NCBI RefSeq assembly: GCF_963678635.1
Contig: NC_087068.1
Span: forward strand, 40,323,649-40,387,648
DNA length: 64,000 bases
Direction: 5' to 3'
DNA from: Symsagittifera roscoffensis
Lineage: Eukaryota; Xenacoelomorpha; Acoela; Convolutidae
Numbering within the stretch: the first letter of the stretch is position 1; each line of letters opens with the position of its first letter. The position numbers were made by a program, and so were the translations under genes. The notes beneath the pieces are model-generated. The model was not told the origin of the DNA. It searched no databases and saw only the letters and a program-made list of their open reading frames with translations. Shown in pieces: positions 33,220 to 43,253 of this stretch.

Positions 33220-33800
33220 TTTTTTGACAAAATGCTAAGAATATTTCAATTTTTCTACAGATTTCGAAAAGTGTTTTTAATTTTTTTGTTAAAATGTTTT
33301 GTGTTTCAATTTTTTCTACAATGTGCAAAAAAGTTTTTTTTGTCAAAATGCAAAAATTGTTTCAATTTTTTTGAAAAAATGGGAAAAGTGTTTCAATTTA
33401 CATTGTAATATGCTAAAAGTGGTTCACATTCTTCTACAACATTTTGAAAGTGCTTCTTTGTTCTAACAAAAGCCAAAATTGTTTCATTGTTTTGACAAGA
33501 TGCGAAAAGTGTTTCAATTTTTTGACAACAAAGAAAAGTATTTCTTTTTATATACAAAATACTACAAGTGTTGCACTCTGTTCTAAAAAAAAAATGTTTG
33601 TTTAAATGCTTTTTCAACGCAAAAAATGTTTCAATTTTTTTGACAAGATGCAAAAAAATGTTTCAATTTTTTTTGGTAAAAATTTCAAAATGTTTCACAT
33701 TTTTTTTCCACAAAATTTTAAACCTTTTTTTTCTGCAAAATCTCAAAAAAAATTCCTTTTTTTTTCACCAGATGCAAAAACGGTTGTACTTTGTACTGAA
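33220..33800. repeat. Degenerate 30-bp minisatellite (copy 3, diverged)
   Basis: Third occurrence of the array. Units are again about 30 bp with TTTCAATTTTTTTGACAAG and TTCTACAA variants. The minus strand gives a ten-residue periodic frame (CQKIETLFAS type). It is more divergent than copies 1 and 2. Confidence 0.8.
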
Positions 33801-34238
33801 AAAAAATATCAAAATTTAGTTTTTTAGTGTTTTCTCTAACAGTTTGTGCAAAAAACTGTTTCTCATTAAAACAATTTTATACATAATCAATGAGAAATTG
33901 TTGTTTTTTGAGTAGATGGTCAAGATTTAGATTTTGATGTAAATTTGAGAGGATAAATCAGTGTTGATGAGTTTTTCAAAGCAAATATCTGGAAATATTT
34001 TTCCAAACCTGGTGATGCAGGTTTTTGAACTTTGAAAATCTTTGAAAAAATGAAGAAAAAAGAACTTTGCTGGGGATTTTTGATAGAAGCAATCGCCTTT
34101 ACTTTGTATAAAAACTTAAAAACTTTTCTAAATGTTCTGAAAAATTCAAAGTCAGTATAAACTTTTTAAATCTTTCGTTTTTGTAGGTACATGTACTTTC
34201 ATTTATTTTTGGCACAAGCTAATTCTCCCCACTTTTTT

Positions 34239-37015
34239 TCAGATGCCGTCACTCAAAAGGAATGAGTAATTAAAATACCAGGATTGTGACAAAGAATATA
34301 TGAAAGTCAATGCTGCTCGAAATCAAAAAAATTGCTTTCGTGGAGTTGTTTCGAACTTTCGAACTAAATCCCTATCTAGTTGAAAAGAAACTGGATCAAG
34401 TCATTGAAAAACTTGATTGCTCAGCAATAATCAACATTGCCCTGGGATTTGCTTTAAGTATTATAGAAACCGATGAAGATCGTTATTTCTGGTCTCACGA
34501 AATCAACACACTCTTGATAAAAGAGACTTGACGTCTATACAGGAAAAGTTCAATGAGCAAGATTTAATTGAAAATTGTGCAGAAGTGAGACAAAATGCAA
34601 AATAGCGATTCAAGTTGATCACCAATGTAACCATTTTAACCATCGGGCGCCGCTTGTGATTGATTCGAGCATTTCCAGTTCATTTACATGGAAAAAATAA
34701 TCTTTAAACTTCCACTTCCAAGATTTTTATTTATTTTTCTTGAAAAATCTGGTTGCGATCCGATAAAGTTTCGTGGAGTTTTGATGAATTATCTGCCAAA
34801 ATTTGAAACTGTAGTAGAGAAAAACATCCTTATCTCTAATATCAAAAGTGAAGACAGAGGTTTTTTGAGAGAATTAACTCGGAAAATTAGGGGTAAAAAC
34901 GAAAAAACAGTAAAGCTTTTACGATACAACAACCACATTATTTATTCAATAATATCAATAACTTCTTCAAATATTTCCGATGCGATACAATTTTCTGCTA
35001 TGGAGTCACTTTCAACAAGCATCTTGTATGATGCAAAAATTGAATCAAAAATATTTACCCTAAAAATTCTTACACTCTGCGAGATACGCTGTTTGAAAAA
35101 ATGGATAGGTTCAATATTTAGTATACTAAAGAACAAACATACTCAAAATTTTGACTGCCATTTTTGAGTAAACTTTGCCATTTTACTCTGAATAAATTGG
35201 CCTGCCATCCGAAGAACTAAAACCGATATAAACCTTAATCTGGATCAGAACGAATGAATCCCTATCAATGTCAATTTCATCCAATTTCCTTGGCAAAGAA
35301 TATTTTTGTTTGAAAAAGATCCACAATCAGTCAGTGAAGAATTTGTGACAAACTTGGAACTTTTGGCCAAAAAAATATAGCGGAGATTTGATCAAAGTTT
35401 CTGGACATTTAAAATAGCAATAAAAAAGGCTATACACTGTTTTTTTTTAAATAACGAGGCAGTTTCAATAAACGTGAAGCAAAAGAATATAACGACGAAA
35501 GTACCGAGGACGAGTAGGAAATAGATGCCTTAAATCCTTTTCTCGGGACTGATTGCTTTGATACAACATATAGAGGATACACAAATACCCTACCAATTTT
35601 GAGATTCGACAGTGGCCGGTTTGATTAAAACCTTTTTAAGTCATTCCTCATTCCCTACCTCATCAACGGAAAGGAAACTGATTCTTCCGTTATCAAAAGC
35701 AAACAACTCAAATTGGGAGACCTTCAGATTCTGGGCATTATGCATTTTTTTGGATAAAGCTACTGCTCTAGACATTTTTATAAAAACCTACGAGGCCTTT
35801 GAGATGAAAACTATTTTCCATACGAGTGTTTTGATACTCCCAATACTACCAATACTCCCAATAATTTGATACTACCGTCGTATGATGACTTTTACGACAA
35901 ATTGAAGAAGAGCAACCCTCTCGATAAATAGCATGATGATTTTCAGAAGTTTCTCAATACTGGGTTAACTGAAGAGCCAGCAATGAGAAGCAAAAACTTG
36001 TGTTGAAAACCAAACCGCCTACGGGAATGGGAAACTACAACTACTTGAAACCTATCTGGGATCAGGAAAGTATTACAACACTCCGCAACCTTCTACAGTA
36101 GAAATGAGACTGGAGAATTTATGAAGACATATGAGGAAGAAAACAATTTGTTAAAACAACCGCAGCGAATGACGATATCGAGCTTCAATTTAACCAACGG
36201 AACACTTGTAACAACGTTTTTTAATTTTACTTGAATTTCTGACTCTTCGATTTGTTGATGGTAGGCGAGCTGTTGATGAGAATGCTGTATCTTTTGTGGT
36301 AGCCGAAACATTGAAGTTGCTAGGAAATAGTTCCTATGGCTATCAAATAAATGACAGATCGAAACTTGCAATGAGGAAATATCTTGGTGACAAAAAATCA
36401 TAAAAGTATCAATTACCAGTTTTCCAAGAGACTCAGTTTTGTAGATAAAGATATGCATTAAGTGGAACTTGAAAAACCAACTATACAGCACCGTAAAGCA
36501 ACTATGCTAGGATTCATTATACTGTAGTATGCCAAGTTGACAATTCTGGAGCTGCATTAAAAAGTTTTGATGTGTTTTGCGACGTTGACAAAATTGAAGA
36601 ACTCGAAATGGATGCTGATTCTCTCTATTTGGCTTGGGCAGAAGAAGAATTATAAGAATGTATCCATCCCAGCAAGCGGGCCGAATGGGTTGAAATGCGA
36701 TGCAAACACTGTCTACACGGTTTCAGAGCAGATGCGAAAACAACTTTCCCCCCCGTACTTGCTGTTCTAAACATAGGAAACATGACAAGAGAGAAGTAAG
36801 ATTTTTTAAGGAAGAATTCAGATGCACTGAAGTCTTGTGCCTCCAAAATTTTGTGAAAGTCGAATAAACTTAGCAGTAAACGATTGAACAAACGCGCATT
36901 GGACGACTCTTGAGATGGTCCGATGGCAGAGTATCGACAAGTATTGGATGAAGCAGTGAATTTGAAGTCCATTTATAGAGGACTCAAAAACATTAACTAC
37001 GCAGTTGCAACTTAA
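34239..37015 (+). pseudogene. Polinton-type DNA polymerase B remnant, unit 3 (reaches palm motifs)
   Basis: Broken frames cover most of a virus-like B-family polymerase. 34688-35167 repeats the KFRGVLMNYLPKFET and KTVKLLRYNNH segment. 35555-35830 has the exonuclease-II-like FDSGRFD followed by the same in-frame TAA as unit 2. 36323-36340 encodes GNSSYG, the core of polymerase motif B. 36609-36632 encodes MDADSLYL, the position of motif C, with Ala where the family has Thr in DTDS. 36690-36830 adds a Cys-containing stretch (RTCCSKHRKHDKRE in shifted frames). Motif A was not found; sequence appears deleted around 36080-36250. At least ten stops or shifts make it a pseudogene. It would have replicated element DNA by protein priming. 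Confidence 0.7.
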
Positions 37016-37020
37016 GAACA

Positions 37021-37984
37021 AACTAAAGAAAATTGGGATTTTTCTTACCCTAAGTTATGAAGTAAATTAATACATGTTCTCTGCAATGAATCTTTTTTTT
37101 TCAACAATTTTTCTAACGCTGCGTTTGGTTTAACAATCTATTGTTCTTTGATTAAAAAAAAAACGTTTAAAATCTTAAGCATTGCTGTATTGGCCAAATC
37201 GGGAGCCAAACTTTTTTTGAAAATTTTTTTCGAAACTTACCATCTTACTATCTGAAACTCTGAAACCTGTAAACTATCTTAATACGTGGGAAATCTATTC
37301 CCTATATTAATACTTAGGGTGCGGACCGGATACTCTATAGCCTATGTTAGTACAAAGGGGTCCTCTCCCCAACCCGATTTAGCTCCAACATATACTACTT
37401 AAGTGTATAGTAAAATTTCACTGTCGTAGAGTCCGCAACGGCAAGCGGAATCCGCAAATTATAAGTGGAATCCACAAATTGCCAGCGGAATCCGCAATAT
37501 GTAAGCAGAATCTGTTTAATTTTGCCAATCCGTAAAAATAAAATATACAGCAAATTTTGTAAAAGGAATCCATTTATCTTTTGGTGGGAGTTTAAAGACT
37601 TGTCTCTGCATTCCAATGACCTAAAGGTTCCAAATTGTGCGCCTATTCACTGCACAGTTTGGTGTCGTAATGTATTTGAATTCAATGGAAAACTACTAGT
37701 TTGATCATTTATCAGTTTTATGTAAAAAAAAACTAATAAATTGTTTCTTGTCCATCAGCTTGTTGATGTTGTTTTGACTTTTCACTACAAGTTTTTTGGT
37801 ACCGGTCTTCAAGTTTCTTGGAGAATTCTGAAATTTTTGAGAAATTCCGAATGAAGAAGGATATTTTTTAAGATCATTTATCTACGAGGGATAGGACCAT
37901 CATACGAGCTGTACCGCTTCTCACGGAGAACTACCGTTGGACCACTGCTCAAGAACTGCGTGCAATTGTTTGACTATTTTCTGA
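37021..37984. other. Intergenic stretch
   Basis: It follows the polymerase remnant. 37430-37510 holds four imperfect copies of a 20-22-bp word with GCGGAATCCGCAA or GTGGAATCCACAAATT, giving small hairpins. No coding signal was recognised. Confidence 0.5.
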
Positions 37985-38125
37985 GCTGCGTAATGTTGCG
38001 TCACTCTCAAGAAACGAGCAGGGATCAAACTGGGCTTCGGACATCCGACCTTTCGATTGAGAGGCGGAGGCGCAACCACTTCACTTCCCAAATCGTATCC
38101 TTGCACACAGCAAGGGTATTGAGAT
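37985..38125 (-). repeat. SINE with tRNA-like head
   Basis: On the minus strand GTGGTTGCGCCTCCGCCTCT, then CAATCGAAAGGTCGGATGTC, then a T-arm-like GTTTGATCCCTGC. The right end has the hairpin word CAAGGGTATTG also found in the SINE tails at 1070 and 8840. Confidence 0.5.
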
Positions 38126-38350
38126 CGTACTTACTCAACCAACATGACTAGCTTTGGAATGAATTTTTTAGCCCATTGTCTCAGATACCCAACGAACAGA
38201 TTCAACCAGGAGATATGGGCGCTCATAATCCAAACAAACTTCCGGTGTGGCTTGCTTAGTTTCTCGCTGCATCTTTTTTTAGAGATCATTGATAAAAACC
38301 GCTTTTTGTTTTTTGTTTTTTTTTGTTTTTAGACTTTTTTTTAAAGCCAG

Positions 38351-39159
38351 TACCCGGGTCGAGATCCCGCTCAAAAAACCGCTCAAGATATGAGCGGTTT
38401 GAGCGGTTGTTCAGCAAGATTTGAGCGGTTTGAGCGGCTTGGGCGTTTTTTTTTGGAAAAACCGCTCAAACCGCTCAAACCTTGCTTAAAAAACCGCTCA
38501 AAAACCGCTCATTTCTTGCGGTGATTTTTGAACGGTTTTTCAAGCAAGATTTGAGCGGTTTTTGAGTGGTCTTATAAAGAAAACCGATTAAAACCAACAA
38601 AAAGGCCTGGAAAGGTAATGTGACCCCGGGTTGACATCCATAAACCGAAAATGCTTATTTTAAATTTCCCCACACCGAAAAAGCTTATCATACAATTGCC
38701 TGCATCAAATGTATGGAAAAATGCTAATCATACAATTTTCATACAATTTCAAAAAACTGGAAAATATGTAAGATTTGAGCGGTTTGAGCGGTTTTTTAGA
38801 AAATTACGCTCAAAATCTTGCTTCAAAATGAGCGGTTTTCTTAGACAATTACGCTCAAAATCTTGCTTCAAAATGAGCGGTTTTAGCGGTTTTGGAACGG
38901 TTTATCTAAAAAAAAAAACGCTCAAAAACCGCGCAAGATTTAAACGGTTTTGAGCGGTTTATCTAAAAAAACCGCTAAAAAACCGCTCAAATCTTGCGTG
39001 GTTTTTGAGCGGTTTTTTTAGATAAACCGCTTAAAACCGTTCAAATCTTGCGCTCAAACCGCTCATTTTGAATCAAGATTTTGAGCGTAATTGTTTAAAA
39101 AAACCGCTCAAACCGCTCAAATCTTGCTTCAAATTAGGTGAAAAATCTCGACTCGGGTA
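38351..39159. mobile_element. Foldback/MITE-like element packed with TGAGCGGTTT repeats
   Basis: An 809-bp element bounded by 15-bp inverted repeats TACCCGGGTCGAGAT (38351-38365) and ATCTCGACTCGGGTA (39145-39159), with one mismatch. The outer TA at each end could be a TA target duplication as in Tc1/mariner elements. Inside are about ten GAGCGGT and about ten ACCGCTC words, many in the palindromic context GCAAGATTTGAGCGGTTT and its complement. There are two dense clusters (38370-38570 and 38765-39135) around a plain spacer. No open frame of note. Non-autonomous. Confidence 0.75.
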
Positions 39160-39249
39160 ATATATAGGCATAATGTTTTTTTTCTTTAAAAAAATGAACT
39201 GACATGGGTAAAATTGACTGCGTGCTAGTCTCGCTCTGGAAGTGTTTGC

Positions 39250-40790
39250 TTGCACTTGACTGAAATACAGATGTCATCGCTGCTCAAATAATTTTCTACC
39301 TCCTTCAATACGCAAAATAAACATACTTGGCAAATTATCGGCACTCATTAATCATTCCAATTTGACTTGAGGCTAAAAGCAACTGTTTATTTAACTCTTA
39401 TCAAATGTTGAGACTTGCAAAAAAATTAGAAGCACAAATTTTATCATTTATCTCAGTTTTTTCGATTAAAATTTCTTCGAGATCAGTTATTCGAAACGAT
39501 CAGGGCTTTCCCCTCAAATGCGATCAGTCTTCTTCATTTTAACTCCGCATTAGTACATTCAATGCTAAAACAATTGGAAAAATATGGTGGTTTAAAAATG
39601 GCCAATCGGGCTGATTTGAGACAATCAACGGGAGAGTTATATCGTGCTGCTAATCTATAAGCGGCCATTTAAACCGCTCATAAGTCAATCCACATTGAAT
39701 TAGGCAAAATATTTGGTATTAATGGTAAGTTAATTGATGTCTAACATTTTAGAAATGACATAGCTTGTGTGGGAGTCTTCAAAAAAATCAAAAAACAAAT
39801 CCAATTTCTTTTCTTTTTTATTCAAAAAATTTCATCGTTGATCCTGATATGAGCATACTTGTTGAAGTTTGGTTGTTCCAATTTTAAAAAAAAAGTAACA
39901 GAGTATTTGAGCTCTGGTGGTTTTTTGTCCAAATTTTTCACCTTTCAACTTTTCTCCTTTTTTCCTCTAACAAAAGGTATTGAAGCCCTGAGCAAAAAGT
40001 ATTGTTGTCCCGGGAAGATTTTGTTGGAAAAAATTACTTCAATTGAGATCCTCTTTTTTTAAATGGCAATTTGAAGATTGTTACTTTGGCCCATTTGAGA
40101 CACTTATCGCGCTATATTTTACGTGCTACTAATGAGTGAGTGACTATCTAAACCATCTACAAAAAAACTTCAAATTGAAGAAATTCATCCTATTTTCCTT
40201 ATTTAATACTTTGCTATAAAAAATATATATCATTTTGTACTTAACATAGTCTGTGGGGTGATGGTTTTGAGATAAAAATCGACAATTTTTTTTTTGTTTT
40301 TTTACTTTATGAAAACTTCATTTTATGAAAGTCTTTTTTGCTATTTATTCTCCACTGACTTTATAATGAAATATTTGCGTTGCCACATATTCTAGACTTC
40401 TGCACAGCTCCGTCTAGAATTTTGAAGACATTCTTTGCTTTTCTGAAATCCACAAGTGAAGTAACTACGCCCCATTGAATTATTCTCGCTGATGAAAATA
40501 TAACCACAGATTATACAAAATTATTTTATGAAATTTTGGCCTTGATCTTTTCTTGAAATAAGTTGATAATTTCCAAGCCCAAAAACCATTTCACTTGAAT
40601 TCCTTGCTCCTTATCTGAATCTATTTTCGTGGTACCTACCCAATAAAAAACTTTCAGAATCGACTTGCTCATTTTTTAGTTCTGTAGTACTTTTTTTCGA
40701 ACTTCAATCCCAGTCTTCATTTTCAGTTGTGGATGCATCTGTTGCTGCTAGTGTTTCTGCTAGTTAATGTCTCTTAAAACTAAAATATAT
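39250..40790 (+). repeat. Diverged tandem duplication, copy A
   Basis: Matches 40976-42590 in order and orientation at roughly 70-75% by eye. Shared words include CTTGACTGAAATACAGATGT at the left, CGATCAGGGCTTT, AAGCGGCCATTTAAACCGCT, CTAGACTTCTGCACAGCTC and AGTGTTTCTGC near the right. It includes a copy of the GCGC-palindrome family near 40080-40150. No coding signal. Confidence 0.75.
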
Positions 40791-40795
40791 TTAAT

Positions 40796-40970
40796 TTTTG
40801 CACTTGGCTGAAATACAGATGTGATCTCTGCTCTAATAACTTTTACTACTTTCAATAGACGAAATAAACATGTGTGACATTTTGTCGGCACTCATACATT
40901 GTTCCATTTTGCAATGAGGCTTAAAAGAATTGGTTTTCTAACTCTTATCAAATGTTAAGACTTACAAGAA
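40796..40970 (+). repeat. Short third copy of the duplication start
   Basis: It repeats only the first ~175 bp of the 39250/40976 unit (CACTTGGCTGAAATACAGAT onward, ending ATGTTAAGACTTACAAG), squeezed between the two longer copies. This suggests the unit is itself a repetitive element. Confidence 0.65.
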
Positions 40971-40975
40971 ATCAA

Positions 40976-42590
40976 TTTTGCACTTGACTGAAATTCAGAT
41001 GTCATCGCTGGTCAAATAATTTTTTACTACTTTCAATACGAAAAATAAACCTGCGTGGAAAATTACCAGAACTCATAAAATGTTTCATTGTGAATTGACT
41101 CCACAAATGATTGGTTTCTTAACTTTTATCAAAAATTTGCAGTACAAAAACTATCGTTTATCTCAATTTTTTTGAAAAAACTCAACGAGAACAGTTATTC
41201 GAAACAATCAGGGCTTTGTCTTGTTGTACGATCAGTCTTCTTTATTTTAACTCCACAGTCAATTCCAAGTATATTCAATGATAAATTAGTCTGAGAAAAA
41301 ATGGTGGTTTAAAAAAAGCCAATCGGGCTGATTTGGGACAATCAACGGAGAGTTATATCGTGCTATTAAGGTATAAGCGGCCATTTAAACCGCTCATAAA
41401 TCAATCCACATTTGATTAGGCAAATTATTTGGTGTTAATAGTAAGTTTTTTGATGTTTAACATCTAATTATGAATGACATAGCTTGTGGGATAGCTTGTG
41501 TGAATGACATAGCTTGTGTCTTCAAAAAAAATGGGGAAAAAATAAAAATTTTTCTTTTTCATTCAAAAAGTTTCATCAATTTTCTCTATTGATTTTTAAA
41601 AAAACAACTTCATGAATTTCAAAGCTTTTCGCAGATATTAGCAGACTTGTTGAAGTTTGTTTGTTCCGACTTTCAAAAAAGGGGAAGAGTATTTAAGCTC
41701 GGTGTTTTTTTCTCCAAATAAATTTCGACGTGTTCAATAGCAGTTTAGGACGCTTTTTATTCTCTTTCAAAAGGCTAGGTTGTCCTGAAAAATTAATGAT
41801 GAAAAAAATACTCAGTTTTGATCCTGCTTTCTAAAAAAATGGTGGTTTGTTACTTTGGCCAATTTGAGAAATAATTGCTATAGTTTACGTGCTACTAACG
41901 CGTAAGTGAATATATATCTAATTCATCTACGAAAACATTTCAAATTGAATCAAGTCATCATATTATGTTTCTCTAAATTTTTGCTATATGCAAAACATAT
42001 CAGTTTGTACTTAACATAGTGTGTGGGGTGATAATTTTGAGAGAAAAAGCTAACAATTTTTTTTTTTGAAGTATTACATTAATTGATAATTTCATCTATT
42101 TGTTTATGCAACCATTCTGTAGACCTTATTTTACAGTCAGATAATTCAGAGCTTCTCACCGATACGATCAACCTTGTTTGCTAAATGTTTTCTCCACTGA
42201 TTTTTTACTCAAATATTTGCGATGCAACGTCTTCTAGACTTCTGCACAGCTCTGGATGGAACTTTAAGGACTCTCTTCGCTTTTCTGATGAAAATATATT
42301 CTCGTTGATGAAATAAATCCACAGAATATACAGATTTATCGTTTGAGACTTTTGGTTTGGGTTTTTTTTCGAATTAGTTTGAGAAACTCCAAGACCAAAA
42401 ACAATACACTTGAATATCTTGCTCAGTGTCTGCATCTTTTGTGGTTTATATGCCATAAAAAATTTTCAGAGCCGTTTGGCTCATTTTTTTTCCTCCCGGT
42501 TTCTGTAGTACATTTTTCTGGACTTCAATATAAACTTTGATTTCCATTTGTGATTGATTCGACTGGTAGTGTTTCTGCCAGTTAATCTTG
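40976..42590 (+). repeat. Diverged tandem duplication, copy B
   Basis: Second long copy of the unit at 39250-40790, with its own indels (for example a local duplication of AATGACATAGCTTGTG near 41472-41520). It ends near GTTTCTGCCAGTTAATC. No coding signal. Confidence 0.75.
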
Positions 42591-43253
42591 TTTAAAAAAT
42601 CAATTATGTATTTAACGTTATTATGACCATTTGAATAATGGCTCTACTGATGACACTGTTACGCGGAGTTTTAGCCTTTGTTGCTAGCCGGATTTTTTTG
42701 TTGTTGATCGACTGCTTCATGTTGATCTGACTGATATAAAACTCTGAATTCCCGTTTCTGTAAAATATTCCAGTTTTGCCAAGTTGATTGCATCAATAAA
42801 TTTTAAGTCAAAGCTCGGCAACTTATATCATGAACGGTTTTTTCCTCAGGTGCCCCAATCGCAAAGACGCCATCAAATTTTGAGGCTTAAGATCTGCTGT
42901 TCGAATACTTTTCCTACTTGACTGATATCCTTATGGATGCAGGTGTAGATGCTACAGAATGTTCGAAACGGAAACGAACACGCTACACATCTACACCTGC
43001 TTTTTGCTAGTTACTCAAAAGCCATTTAGATGGCAGGTGTAGATGATTTTACAGCATGTTTGTTAAAGATTGCATAATTTATAAATGTGATGCTATCTCA
43101 AAAAATTTTGGTTTTGAATTCATGGATCAATTTCAGAAAACTATTTAAATTATTTGAAATTAATAATATATTTATGAACGTTTATGATATCCCCTCTTTA
43201 TGTGCAGATAAACTCTAAAATTTTACCAAAATAATTTTCTTGCCATTCATAGC
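42591..43253. other. Upstream region of the Cys-loop receptor gene with a hairpin
   Basis: No open frame of note. It contains the inverted repeat at 42940-43001 listed separately, and a third direct copy of GCAGGTGTAGATG at 43033-43045. Promoter elements could not be identified with confidence. Confidence 0.4.
42940..43001. promoter_or_regulatory. Hairpin / inverted repeat with GCAGGTGTAGATG arms
   Basis: GCAGGTGTAGATG (42940-42952) and its exact complement CATCTACACCTGC (42989-43001) form a 13-bp stem. Inside, GTTCG and CGAAC (42962-42980) can extend it. A third direct copy lies at 43033-43045. It sits about 250 bp before the receptor start codon, so a regulatory role or a small foldback element are both possible. 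Confidence 0.5.

Larger units (their letters stand above)
32819..37020 (+). repeat. Polinton-pol tandem unit 3 (diverged)
   Basis: Related to unit 2 but with roughly 10% divergence and a deletion of about 520 bp near 34327 that removes the zinc-finger open frame. It extends past the end of unit 2 and reaches the polymerase palm region. No Polinton terminal inverted repeat was found at either end, so this is a fragment of an element. Confidence 0.8.

Noticed and set aside
36093-36491. 132-codon minus-strand frame
   Set aside because: It is antisense to recognisable polymerase motif B sequence on the plus strand.
25100-37020. A complete Polinton/Maverick element
   Set aside because: No terminal inverted repeats, integrase, ATPase, protease or capsid genes were found; only polymerase-region remnants are present.
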